The notes under the pieces are model-generated. The model was not told where the DNA came from. It saw only the letters and a program-made list of their open reading frames with translations, and ran no database searches. From the NCBI GenBank assembly GCA_910586405.1, contig CAJUII010000002.1, forward strand, positions 30,967-94,966: DNA of 64,000 nucleotides. Direction: 5' to 3'. Within the stretch, counting starts at the first letter, position 1. Each line of letters opens with the position of its first letter. A program made the translations under genes and the position numbers. Positions 45,912-54,997 of this stretch are shown here, in pieces. The DNA is from an uncultured Lachnospiraceae bacterium (GTDB lineage Bacteria; Bacillota; Clostridia; Lachnospirales; Lachnospiraceae).

Positions 45912-47741
45912 TTATTTCTTTCTAGTCAGTTTATATACATCAAATGCCGGCTCCGACGCGGCGGTTCGTATTTGATTGACGCACTTTGGCGTGACTGTAA
46001 TCCCGCGTTTTTGATAATATTGGACAATCCAGTCAAGCTGCTTGCCGGGCTGCACCACAAAGTACGCTGTGCCGATGAGCGCATTCTGGAGATCCCTGAA
46101 ATGGTGCCGCGCCAGCTTTTGTCTTGCCAGCGGACTTTTTGCCGCCCATCCCCCGCAGTAATCAAAATTCTTGTAAGAATTGTTCACATCGGTGAAAATT
46201 TTTTCCGAATAGGAGGCCCCCTGATAGGAGGTCGCGGAGTACACGTCAATCACATAATAATTATTTCCATTTTTGCGGCAATAATCCATCATTGCATTCC
46301 AGCGCGCATCCGCAGCCGCACGCCGGTCGTATTCAGCCTGCACAGACCGCAGGCTGCCCAGCAGGACGAGCGCTGCACCCGCGGCACACAGCAGCGTGAC
46401 AATGATTTTTGCCGCTCTCGATACACTGATCGCTTCTATATAAACAGATGCCGAAGGCTGCCGCACAGCGTGACCATTTTCGCCGAGCCAGAAGCCCAGA
46501 AGCACCACCAGCTCCATCATGAGCAACGGGATTGTCACCCTGTCCGGCAGCCTGTCCACCATATACAAATACAGCCACAGAACGCTGCGCACAAACACCA
46601 GAACCAGAAGCCAAAACACTGCATTCACCCGCACTTTCCCCCGCGCAGGCACCACGCACAGCAATACATACAAAAGATACAAAACAATGATCGTCATACT
46701 GACGAGAGAGTGGCGGCTCTGCAACTGATTTTTGTACTGCCAAAGCGCCTCCTTGAAGCTTTTTTTGCTCACCAGACCAAACGTTTCTTTCAGCCCGATT
46801 CCCTCTTGTGCAAGCTGCTCCTGATAAGACACAATCGCCTCTAGCCTCCAAGTGTCAATCGACTCGTCCAGTGCAAAATTATAATTTTCCAATAAGGTAT
46901 AGGATTCCCTCGACAGCCCGATCGACTCATAGAAGTCCTGGTGCTGCTCGTACTCAGGCAGTCCGTAGAAATCATACAGCTTCGTGCGCGCGTCAAAAAA
47001 GCTTCGAAAGCTGCTCCACTCGCTGCCACTGTATGCGAGCAGATCCAGCGAGTACACCGCCGCCATACACAGGACTGCCGCAGCGATAAGCGTCAGGTAT
47101 TTCCTGAAATTTGCCACTGTAAAAAAGCGCTCCTCGCCGCACCATTTTGCCATACCTGCCAGAAGCAGAAACGGCAGCAGCATGAAGCAGACCTCCGTCC
47201 GTATCATAAAGGACAGCACCACCAGCATCAGGGGAAGCAGATTTCTCCTAAAAAATACTGACGGTTTGTCTGTATTAGGCGCTGTGAGAAACAAAAAGAC
47301 CGCACCCGCCATGCAGATTCCGGCAGTCACGCTATACTGTATCACCACAAACTGCCGCAGAAATAGCCCCAGCACCAGCACTGTCTCTACCACAAGCGCT
47401 GCAATCTGCGACCACAAACGTCTCATGCGCGACAACAGTCTCACCGCAATCAGAAAGAATACACCAAACTGACACAGACACAAAAACAAGCCATACCATG
47501 CAACAGTTGGAATGGCCTTGTAAAGAAGCGCAATACACCACCCCAAAGGATACAGCATTTGTATACAGAAGCCACTCGGTCTCCCCGTGTAGGCTCCTGA
47601 CAGAATATCCTTGATCATGGTGTCATCATTCAAATCATAATAAAAATCAAATTGAACAGCGAAAAGCAGCGCGAGCAGAACAGTGAAAGCAAACGCACCA
47701 CACACTTTTGCTGCCTTGATCACTGTGCGGTCATCTGTCAT
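45912..47741 (-). CDS. Polytopic GT-C-like membrane glycosyltransferase
   Basis: This 609-residue protein has about 11 TM helices. After TM1 the first outer loop reads FDFYYDLNDDTMIKDILSGA, with an acidic pair at 39-40 like the catalytic Asp of GT-C enzymes. A soluble loop at about 245-330 and a C-terminal extracytoplasmic domain at about 470-609 (DVYSATSYQGASYSEKIF) follow. No named family was recognised. It probably uses a polyprenyl-phosphate sugar from the adjacent GT2. Its ATG overlaps the aminotransferase stop (ATGA). Confidence 0.72.
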   Translation of the reverse strand: MTDDRTVIKAAKVCGAFAFTVLLALLFAVQFDFYYDLNDDTMIKDILSGAYTGRPSGFCIQMLYPLGWCIALLYKAIPTVAWYGLFLCLCQFGVFFLIAVRLLSRMRRLWSQIAALVVETVLVLGLFLRQFVVIQYSVTAGICMAGAVFLFLTAPNTDKPSVFFRRNLLPLMLVVLSFMIRTEVCFMLLPFLLLAGMAKWCGEERFFTVANFRKYLTLIAAAVLCMAAVYSLDLLAYSGSEWSSFRSFFDARTKLYDFYGLPEYEQHQDFYESIGLSRESYTLLENYNFALDESIDTWRLEAIVSYQEQLAQEGIGLKETFGLVSKKSFKEALWQYKNQLQSRHSLVSMTIIVLYLLYVLLCVVPARGKVRVNAVFWLLVLVFVRSVLWLYLYMVDRLPDRVTIPLLMMELVVLLGFWLGENGHAVRQPSASVYIEAISVSRAAKIIVTLLCAAGAALVLLGSLRSVQAEYDRRAAADARWNAMMDYCRKNGNNYYVIDVYSATSYQGASYSEKIFTDVNNSYKNFDYCGGWAAKSPLARQKLARHHFRDLQNALIGTAYFVVQPGKQLDWIVQYYQKRGITVTPKCVNQIRTAASEPAFDVYKLTRKK

Positions 47742-48868
47742 ATGTGATAGAACTCCTTCACTTTTCCTACAATATAATCTACTTCTGCCGACGTGAGCGA
47801 ATAAAACATCGGCAGGCGCAGCAGCCGTTCGCTCTCTCTGGTCGTATACACGTCCTCACCCATAAATCTGCCAAACTTAAGCCCCGCAGGCGCCGAGTGC
47901 AGCGGTACATAGTGAAATACTGGCCATATACCGTTCTCCCGCATAAAATCAATCAGACGGGTGCGCTCCGCCAAATCCTTTGCTTTGATATAATACATGT
48001 GGCCGTTGTGCTCACAGCCCTCCGGCACATACGGAAGCGTCAAAAGCCCTCTCTCCTGGAGCGGCTGCAACAGTTCATCATACTGCCGCCACAGCGCAAG
48101 GCGCTTTGCCGTGATGGCATCAATGCACTCAATCTGGGCCCACAGATACGCCGCATTCATATCACTTGGCAGATACGACGAACCGTAGTTCACCCAGCGG
48201 TACTTGTCAATCTGCCCGCGATAAAACTGTGAGCGGTTTGTCCCTTTCTCACGGATAATCTCAGCATCACTGATGTAGCCCGCATCCTGAATCAGCAGTG
48301 CACCGCCCTCACCCATGCTGAGGTTCTTGGTTTCATGAAATGAATAACACCCGAAATCCCCAATGGCGCCAAGCTGTTTTCCCTTATATGTGGCATTGAT
48401 TCCCTGTGCCGCGTCTTCCACCACAAAGAGATTATGCCGCCTTGCAATCTCCATGATCGTGTCCATCTCACAGGCAACACCTGCATAGTGTACAGGGACA
48501 ATCGCCCTAGTCCTGTCTGTCACTGCCTGTTCAATCAAAGCTTCATCAATGTTCATGGTATCTGGTCTGATATCGACAAACACCACCTTCGCCCCGCGCA
48601 GCACAAAGGCATCCGCCGTTGACACAAAGGTGTAGGAGGGCATAATCACCTCATCTCCCTCCTTGATATCAATCAGCAGCGCCGCAAGCTCTGTCGCCTG
48701 CGTGCAGGAAGGTGTCAGCAGGCACTTTGCCGTGCCGGTCTTCTCCTCAATCCACGCGCTGCACTTCTGTGTGAAGGGACCGTCTCCGCAGATTTTCTGA
48801 TTCTCAACTGCCTGCTTTATATATTCCATCTCACGCCCCATAAACGGCGGTACGTTAAAATTGATCAT
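47738..48868 (-). CDS. DegT/DnrJ sugar aminotransferase, WecE-like
   Basis: This 376-residue protein begins MINFNVPPFMGREMEYIKQA and has EDAAQGINATYKGKQLGAIG and the PLP-lysine region SFHETKNLSMGEGGAL, matching the WecE/RffA branch that makes dTDP-4-amino-4,6-dideoxygalactose. C-terminal WPVFHYVPLHSAPAG is also typical. The dTDP-glucose genes needed for that substrate are not in the window, so they would have to lie elsewhere, or the substrate differs. A promoter-like sequence lies 45-73 bp upstream. No strong ribosome site is visible. Confidence 0.87.
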   Translation of the reverse strand: MINFNVPPFMGREMEYIKQAVENQKICGDGPFTQKCSAWIEEKTGTAKCLLTPSCTQATELAALLIDIKEGDEVIMPSYTFVSTADAFVLRGAKVVFVDIRPDTMNIDEALIEQAVTDRTRAIVPVHYAGVACEMDTIMEIARRHNLFVVEDAAQGINATYKGKQLGAIGDFGCYSFHETKNLSMGEGGALLIQDAGYISDAEIIREKGTNRSQFYRGQIDKYRWVNYGSSYLPSDMNAAYLWAQIECIDAITAKRLALWRQYDELLQPLQERGLLTLPYVPEGCEHNGHMYYIKAKDLAERTRLIDFMRENGIWPVFHYVPLHSAPAGLKFGRFMGEDVYTTRESERLLRLPMFYSLTSAEVDYIVGKVKEFYHI

Positions 48869-48912
48869 CGAAGCTACCAAACCTTTCCACTTTTTCCATT
48901 ATTTCTCGCTTT

Positions 48913-48941
48913 ATTTTACACTTTTAATATGATTTTGGCAA
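48913..48941 (-). promoter_or_regulatory. Internal sigmaA-like promoter upstream of the WecE-like gene
   Basis: On the minus strand TTGCCA (48936-48941) and TAAAAT (48913-48918) are separated by 17 bp in the 83-bp gap before the aminotransferase gene. Confidence 0.5.
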
Positions 48942-48951
48942 GGTTTTGCGA

Positions 48952-51837
48952 TTAATATACATGATATAACACTAAGTATTCTTGATTGTCAAAACACTGC
49001 TGGTATCCCTGCGCCTGCGCAAACGCCATGATTCTGCTCAGTTTCTCATACTTCGGTCCATCTGCGGTATCTGCAATACGTTCAACAGCGCCGCGCCCAA
49101 ATATGATAACAGGTGCTTCCTCCAGCTTATTTTCTCCCGCGAGACGCACAAGCTCTGCTTCTAGTACATCGATGCCATAGGAGTCAAGATCTGCCCACGT
49201 CGTTGAGATCGCAGGCTCCATATCAAACAAATAAGAAACCGCAGGAATATCGCCGTATAATATCACTTGTTTTTCAGATAGACCGCTCTGGTACAGATAT
49301 GCGTCCAGCTCCTCCAGCGCCGCCTTTTTGTCAATCGTTGTCACAAGCCCTGTCCCCGCACGGCTGCATGAAAGTTCCAATCGTGTGTTATCTATATTTG
49401 CCGCTTGCTGTGCACCGGCATCATGAAACACGAAGTTTCCTCCATACAGTACACTCTGAATAATCATACACCCCAGCACCATCCCCAGCGCCATACGGAA
49501 CGCAACAGATTTTATGCCCGCGCGACGGCTCTTTCTGAACGCCTCTGCCGCCAGCAGCATGGAGACTGGCAGTACCAAAAACAGGTTGTTGATAATAGGA
49601 TACAGCCCGTTATTGCTGCCGAGAGGTGTGATCCAAATAATGACGAGCAGAAACACCGCCCACAGCCGATGCTCCCTGCTGCACCGCCGATCGGCAAGAC
49701 ACCACACGCACAAGCCCATCGCGATGAGCAGAAATACCGTCACCCACTTATACATGCTAAAATTATCAGTGTAATCAAAATCAAACATTCCCCTGCCATA
49801 ACAAAAGCGTAACAGCACCAGAAATCCAAATGAATAAAATATTTCAAGTACAAATGCTATTTTTTTCGACATTGAATGATTTCTTTCAAGTTTTTTCGCG
49901 ATTGCAAACAATAACAGCCCCAAACCCATATAGAATACAAACAATAACAACCATGCACTATACCTCAGATAATCTCCAAACATCGCTGTGATCATGGAGG
50001 TAGGCTTGTAATCCGTTGCATGGTCTGTCATGCCAAACAGCGATGAAACCATCCGTGGGTACGCCGTCAGCCCATAGCGCATGCAGATCACGCTAAACGG
50101 CACAAGCAGCCCGATAAAATAACCACCGATACAATACAACGTGCGCCTTAACAACCGCTGGAACCAAGTCCGCTGATCCAGTGCGTCTGCCCTGCCGCGA
50201 CTCCAGAAACAGTCACACCACACAGGCAGGATCAATGCCATATAGGTAATATTCGGCATTCTCACCGCAACACAACATCCTAATATCACACCCGCTATGA
50301 TAAAGTGCGACCGCTTATTTCGTATGATCGCCGCATACAGGACAATCACAGCTGCAGTCATGTACAGATAACCCAGATAGTGATATAAAATAACAGATGG
50401 CGCCCAACATAGGGACAGTGCCGTCAATTCCGCGACAAACAGCAGCAGTGCAAGCTTCTTCCGATTCTGTCCATAACGTTTCCACAAGGCATAGTAGACT
50501 CCCGCTGCCACTATGCCAATCAGCAGACCGCAGTAGACATTCATACCAATCCAGCAATCCCCCAATGGAAGCTTTGATAACAAAACACCTGTCACATTTG
50601 CCAGATAGGTCGCGAGCGACCACATCTCATTCACTGTGTTCAAAAAACGGTAATTCCCCAGCGCATACCCTGCGTCCATCATATCCACGCCAATCGCCGC
50701 ATGGCGCAGCGGATACAGCAGCAGTACTGCCATCGGAACCAGCGTCAACATTCCCTTTTGCCGAATCAGCTCTACCACAGTACAGACCAGATACACACAC
50801 AGCACCGTCGCAAGCATATGCAGCAAAAATCCTGCCACTGAATGCTCCGCCTGTGCCGAACACCCAAACCATTCTGGCCACGCATTGCGCACATCAAAGT
50901 GCTCATGAATCAGATAGACACCAAATGCTGCCCCAGAAAACATCTCGATCGGCTTTCGGAAGCGCTCAAGTACCTGCTGTCTGCTGCCCTGACCAGATTG
51001 CCTAGGCTGAAAAAACAAAAACAAGCCCACAGCACCTGTATAACAAAACAGATAATTATAGGTGTAGCTATACTGAATTCGCTCTCCAAGCATCCCTGTC
51101 TTTAGATAGATCAGTCGAAGCAGGACAAAGGAGGCAAAGATAGCGGACACACTGCCAAGATACAGCGCTGCCGCCCGCCATCTGCGCTCCCCAAACGACA
51201 ACTCATACCGTCTGAGGTACGCTCCTGTCAGATACAGCACCACAAACCAAAGACTGTCATACCCATACTTATCCCAAGGAAGCTGCATCGGAATCACTGT
51301 CTTTGCCACGCTGAATATCAACAAAAATCCCAGCAGCAGATACCGCAGCTCCTTCTGGTCAAGGCAGGAGATCCCAGCATTCAGAAACGGCATCATCAGG
51401 CACAAAAACACATATGAAGTCGCAAACCAATAATGTTCTGTCACAATCGGAAAACAATAAGAAAAAAAACGATAGGGGTCAAACGCCTGCAATCCAAGAA
51501 CAATCGCCCCACAGCCAAAGAGCATAGAATAAAAAAAGACCAGCTTCCATATTTTAAGCGGTTTACGCATGACCTCCCAAAAGGTCAGCTTTTTCCCTAC
51601 TGTCTGGCTGCCCAGCGAATCCACGCCAAAATAACCGCTAATCAGCACATAGACATTCACCGCCACGAGACACAGCGCCTCGACAAGCCATGCCGCATAT
51701 CCCGTGGCTGTCATGTCCGCCCTTGCCGGATCGCCGAGCAGCCCGCCCTTACTGAGATAATGAAGGCTCACGATCATCAGCATGGCAAGGATTCGAAGCA
51801 GCTCATAGTTTAATTGTCTTTTTTTTCCAGATACCAT
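48952..51837 (-). CDS. Fusion of acyltransferase-3 domain and GT-C-like membrane domain
   Basis: The product has 961 residues from ATG 51837, with GGGAGAA 4 bp upstream. Residues 1-360 form an acyltransferase family 3 domain: NYELLRILAMLMIVSLHYLS carries the early His, and VYLILSGYFGV-type and FGVYLIHEHFDV segments follow. From about 365 a second polytopic unit of about ten helices follows, with an extracytoplasmic C-terminal domain (about 850-961, DIPAVSYLFDMEPAISTTW). The second half resembles GT-C-type proteins of the locus. A single chain could both acylate and transfer or flip a sugar. Such fusion needs checking against family databases. Confidence 0.78.
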   Translation of the reverse strand: MVSGKKRQLNYELLRILAMLMIVSLHYLSKGGLLGDPARADMTATGYAAWLVEALCLVAVNVYVLISGYFGVDSLGSQTVGKKLTFWEVMRKPLKIWKLVFFYSMLFGCGAIVLGLQAFDPYRFFSYCFPIVTEHYWFATSYVFLCLMMPFLNAGISCLDQKELRYLLLGFLLIFSVAKTVIPMQLPWDKYGYDSLWFVVLYLTGAYLRRYELSFGERRWRAAALYLGSVSAIFASFVLLRLIYLKTGMLGERIQYSYTYNYLFCYTGAVGLFLFFQPRQSGQGSRQQVLERFRKPIEMFSGAAFGVYLIHEHFDVRNAWPEWFGCSAQAEHSVAGFLLHMLATVLCVYLVCTVVELIRQKGMLTLVPMAVLLLYPLRHAAIGVDMMDAGYALGNYRFLNTVNEMWSLATYLANVTGVLLSKLPLGDCWIGMNVYCGLLIGIVAAGVYYALWKRYGQNRKKLALLLFVAELTALSLCWAPSVILYHYLGYLYMTAAVIVLYAAIIRNKRSHFIIAGVILGCCVAVRMPNITYMALILPVWCDCFWSRGRADALDQRTWFQRLLRRTLYCIGGYFIGLLVPFSVICMRYGLTAYPRMVSSLFGMTDHATDYKPTSMITAMFGDYLRYSAWLLLFVFYMGLGLLLFAIAKKLERNHSMSKKIAFVLEIFYSFGFLVLLRFCYGRGMFDFDYTDNFSMYKWVTVFLLIAMGLCVWCLADRRCSREHRLWAVFLLVIIWITPLGSNNGLYPIINNLFLVLPVSMLLAAEAFRKSRRAGIKSVAFRMALGMVLGCMIIQSVLYGGNFVFHDAGAQQAANIDNTRLELSCSRAGTGLVTTIDKKAALEELDAYLYQSGLSEKQVILYGDIPAVSYLFDMEPAISTTWADLDSYGIDVLEAELVRLAGENKLEEAPVIIFGRGAVERIADTADGPKYEKLSRIMAFAQAQGYQQCFDNQEYLVLYHVY

Positions 51838-51902
51838 ATATTCTCCCTTTTCTATCAAGCCCCGTCAGGACACATTGCCGATTCACACGCAATCTGCGCA
51901 TC

Positions 51903-53006
51903 CTATTCACAATGTTCCATCAACGCTTTCAGTTGTCGTGCGATACGCTGTGCGCCCCTGCCATCGACAAGCCCAGTCTCCTGTTGATTCAACAGTTCTC
52001 TGTAAGCAAAGTCACCTATACACCGCTTTACAGCCTCCCGAATTTGTTCAATCACTGCACCGCTATTCTTCGCAAAACATCCTGCATTGACAATGTCTGT
52101 ACGCTTTTTTAATGCCTCAGCCCCCTGTCTTTGATTCTCTGCAAAATAAAAGACAATCATCGGCACACCGAGAGAGCTGACCTCATAAATCGTGCTCCCT
52201 GTCGCAGATATGACGATATCGCTTCCGAGAAGCAAACTGCGCAGATCCTTCACATTTTCATGAATCGTTATCTGCACCGCCGAGTCCTCACTTCGATAGC
52301 AATCATACCGGCTTTTGAGCACATGCACAAACTGGTTAAAAGGACCGCTCACCAGATGCAGATGCAGCCCCTGCTCCCTTATCATTCTGTCATCTAACAA
52401 GGCATCTGTGATGGCCCCTGCCGCAAAATGCGGATCACTCCCACCTGTCGTGATCAACAGATCTGTCACCCGCTCACGAATCTGATATCCAGAAGGTCTC
52501 TGAAATGCTTTTCTGAGCGGCATATATGCAGTACCCAGAAGTACCTTGTGCGGATAGCTGTCTGCTTCGACCGGCAGCGCTTTGTGCGGATGTCCATGCG
52601 CTGCCCTGTATCGGTGTTCAAGTTCTGGCGCATAGATATTGTAATTGATCAGCAAATCAACAGGGTACGCTTCTCCCAAATCCTCAAAGCAAGCCACCCG
52701 CACCAGTTCCCTGAGTTTTAAATAATACTCGTTATTCGCCTGATAGCTGTCCACAAGCACGATATCTGCTGTGCTGTCCAGGAGACGCTCTAGCTGTGGC
52801 AGCTCACTCATCATCTCCCTGTAATCCGTTCCCAGCACAAGCGCCTCAAACCCTCTGTCCTCAATCATTCCGCGGCAGCCCTCATCTGCTGTGAGAAAAA
52901 CAGGCGGTGGACCATCCTGCTCTGCGACTGCCTCCGCCACAGCCAGACAACGCATCACATGTCCCATACCGATCGCTGTATTGCCATCTGCACGAATATA
53001 TATCAT
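51903..53006 (-). CDS. pseG: PseG, UDP-2,4-diacetamido-trideoxy-altrose hydrolase
   Basis: This 367-residue GT-B-fold protein begins MIYIRADGNTAIGMGHVMRC, the PseG signature with the catalytic His in GMGHVMRCL. The C-terminal part has LLITTGGSDPHFAAG and SATGSTIYEVSSLGVPMIVF. It releases UDP to give the free 6-deoxy-AltdiNAc that PseI condenses with PEP. AGGAG precedes the ATG, and the upstream PIG-L gene ends 3 bp before it. Confidence 0.9.
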   Translation of the reverse strand: MIYIRADGNTAIGMGHVMRCLAVAEAVAEQDGPPPVFLTADEGCRGMIEDRGFEALVLGTDYREMMSELPQLERLLDSTADIVLVDSYQANNEYYLKLRELVRVACFEDLGEAYPVDLLINYNIYAPELEHRYRAAHGHPHKALPVEADSYPHKVLLGTAYMPLRKAFQRPSGYQIRERVTDLLITTGGSDPHFAAGAITDALLDDRMIREQGLHLHLVSGPFNQFVHVLKSRYDCYRSEDSAVQITIHENVKDLRSLLLGSDIVISATGSTIYEVSSLGVPMIVFYFAENQRQGAEALKKRTDIVNAGCFAKNSGAVIEQIREAVKRCIGDFAYRELLNQQETGLVDGRGAQRIARQLKALMEHCE

Positions 53007-53009
53007 CTG

Positions 53010-53711
53010 TTATTCTCCTGCTCTTTTAATTAATTTACGTATCAGCATAAATGCCTCCGCCCGCTCCATACCTGCCGCCATGCCGCGTGTCCTCGACAAC
53101 ACGTCCATGCCGGTCATGCTTCTCGGGTGCGGGAAGCTGCAAAGCTCTGACACATAACACTCCATTGCCTGTTCCTTCTTATTATAATAGTCTGTGATAT
53201 CCACAAACACATTGGGACAAAATGCCGGCTGCGCGCTGTAATCGAAATTCCACTCGGTAGAGGACAGCGTCTCAAACGCATAGATTTCCTCCACACAGTA
53301 CGCCCCGATCGGTCTTGCCGCCGTGAGCACCGCCCGCGCTGTGCACTGATGATCTATATTGAGGTCCCCGCTGTAATGTGTGTAAATAATCTGCGGCTTG
53401 AGCTTATGAATCATCTGTTCGATAGTTTTCACAATATCCAGCAGATCGACGCTGTCAAAGCGGTTGTCTGGAAAATATGCAAAAAATACCTCCCGAAAGC
53501 CCACTGCCGCCGCACTCTCCAACGTATTCTTGTGCAGCTCCTCCACTAAGCCTTGGTCCGCATTCTCCCTGTGATCACTGCGGGAGGTCTGTCCCTCCCC
53601 CAAAATAACGGCATACACCTCATCGCCCTCCGCGACATGTCTGGCCACTGTCCCGCCCACACCGAGAATCTCGTCGTCTGGATGTGCAGCCACTACCAAC
53701 ACTGTTTTCAT
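53010..53711 (-). CDS. PIG-L / LmbE-family N-deacetylase
   Basis: The protein has 233 residues. The zinc motif AAHPDDEILGVGGTVARH is at the N-terminus and the matching YSGDLNIDHQCTARA near residue 115. GGAGAG precedes the ATG. PIG-L enzymes remove an acetyl group from GlcNAc-type amino sugars. It lies inside the pseudaminic acid operon next to a formyltransferase gene. I infer that it deacetylates one nitrogen of pseudaminic acid or its precursor so that it can be formylated. Confidence 0.87.
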   Translation of the reverse strand: MKTVLVVAAHPDDEILGVGGTVARHVAEGDEVYAVILGEGQTSRSDHRENADQGLVEELHKNTLESAAAVGFREVFFAYFPDNRFDSVDLLDIVKTIEQMIHKLKPQIIYTHYSGDLNIDHQCTARAVLTAARPIGAYCVEEIYAFETLSSTEWNFDYSAQPAFCPNVFVDITDYYNKKEQAMECYVSELCSFPHPRSMTGMDVLSRTRGMAAGMERAEAFMLIRKLIKRAGE

Positions 53712-53768
53712 CCGTTCACACTCTCCTTCTCATTTTATACTATTTTATCCTGTTCTGTTCCTTCTGCC

Positions 53769-54461
53769 TTACTCTGTCCTGCGGCGGAAAACCACGCGCG
53801 CTGCGAGCGCATCGCCAGACAGGCACGCCTTGTCAAACTCCAGCCGGTACGCGCCAAACTCCATAAACGCCCTCGGATATCCTTCCGCATCCAGCATTCG
53901 GATATAATCATAGATTTGCTCTAATTCCATATCGCTAGTTATTTCCCCCTCCTCAGGCTTTCTGCGGCGGAATAACACGGGCTCTCCCTCCTGCGGCACT
54001 GGAATCAGCTTTTTGCCCTCCTCCAAAAACAAGGGTATCATTTCCTGAAAAATAATATCCGAACCGCGCATCAGGATTTCCTGCGCTGTCCCCTCCAAAG
54101 ATAACACATGCTTCATATAAACTGGACCGCCGTCCACCTGCGCTGTCATCTGAATCGCTGAAATCATCGTCTCCCGATGGCCCCGCACAATCAGATTTTG
54201 CAGCGGACTCCCGCCGCGCCCATACGGCAAGTCTGTCATATGAAACACCACGCACGCCCAGTTCTCAAAGATTTCCCGCGGCATAATATAGGACCAGTGC
54301 GGCAGCAAAATGTAATCCGGGCCAAAATCACGCACGTTATCTTCTGTAAATTCTTCTTTCGTCGTGTAGATCACAATCTCATGCACGCCTTCATACTGCT
54401 TCTGCAATGCCTGCGCATGACGGATATTCCATGATTTGATCGTTGCTATGATAATCCTCAT
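53769..54461 (-). CDS. Formyltransferase-family enzyme for an amino sugar
   Basis: The protein has 230 residues. FHMTDLPYGRGGSPLQNLIV corresponds to the HPSLLPxxRGxxP motif of folate-dependent formyltransferases, and QVDGGPVYMK supplies the catalytic Asp. The Asn normally two residues before the His is Val here. No tRNA-binding C-terminal domain of Fmt is present; instead there is a short tail of about 60 residues. In the pse operon it probably N-formylates an amino sugar with 10-formyl-THF. Its ATG overlaps the pseH stop (ATGA). Confidence 0.83.
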   Translation of the reverse strand: MRIIIATIKSWNIRHAQALQKQYEGVHEIVIYTTKEEFTEDNVRDFGPDYILLPHWSYIMPREIFENWACVVFHMTDLPYGRGGSPLQNLIVRGHRETMISAIQMTAQVDGGPVYMKHVLSLEGTAQEILMRGSDIIFQEMIPLFLEEGKKLIPVPQEGEPVLFRRRKPEEGEITSDMELEQIYDYIRMLDAEGYPRAFMEFGAYRLEFDKACLSGDALAARVVFRRRTE

Positions 54462-54922
54462 CTGCTTACTTCCTTCTCATACTGTATATACTCGGGCAGC
54501 AATGTTTTGTGAAATCCAGCCTTCTCAAACACCCTCGCAGATGCCTGATTTTGATATTTGACTTGTCCAACCAGTTTTGTAACATTCGTTATTTTATCTG
54601 TTTCAAGTTGTTGGCAGAGCAAACGCAGCAGTTCAAGCCCATACCCTTTCCCCCGGTGCGCTGCCGCGACACTGTAATCAATCAGCGCATCGCCGTCCTC
54701 GTCCGCCAGCCGCACCTGCCCGATCGGCACATCGCCATCATACAGGATATACTGATATACTGCGGCGTCCGACATCATCTTTTCAAACCACTGGATATGA
54801 TTTTCATAGGGAATTTTCTCCGTGTGAAACGCATTCGCCCGCACCGTATCATCATTCGCCCAGCAAAATAATAAATCCATGTCCTGCGGTGTTACCTTCC
54901 GAAGCTTTAGGATCCTGTCCAT
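54458..54922 (-). CDS. pseH: PseH-like GNAT N-acetyltransferase
   Basis: The product has 154 residues from ATG 54922, where AAGGAGG stands 8 bp upstream. VTPQDMDLLFCWANDDTVRA is the PseH-like opening, and AAAHRGKGYGLELLRLL is the acetyl-CoA site. YQNQASARVFEKAGF follows. It would acetylate the C4 amine of UDP-4-amino-4,6-dideoxy-AltNAc from PseC. The 75-bp spacer to pseI is free of signals. Confidence 0.86.
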   Translation of the reverse strand: MDRILKLRKVTPQDMDLLFCWANDDTVRANAFHTEKIPYENHIQWFEKMMSDAAVYQYILYDGDVPIGQVRLADEDGDALIDYSVAAAHRGKGYGLELLRLLCQQLETDKITNVTKLVGQVKYQNQASARVFEKAGFHKTLLPEYIQYEKEVSR

Positions 54923-54997
54923 CGCCGCACCCTCCTTTGCCGCAAAACCTGCAAACACGCCGTCTAGTCCGGCAGCCTGTTTTGTCAAAAGCTGCAC

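Noticed and set aside
53769..54461. Housekeeping methionyl-tRNA formyltransferase
   Set aside because: The C-terminal tRNA-binding domain is absent, the motif is of the sugar type and the gene is coupled to pseH.
54923..54997. N-terminal extension of pseH from an upstream GTG
   Set aside because: An AAGGAGG site 8 bp before ATG 54922 and the start of GNAT homology both favour the shorter form.
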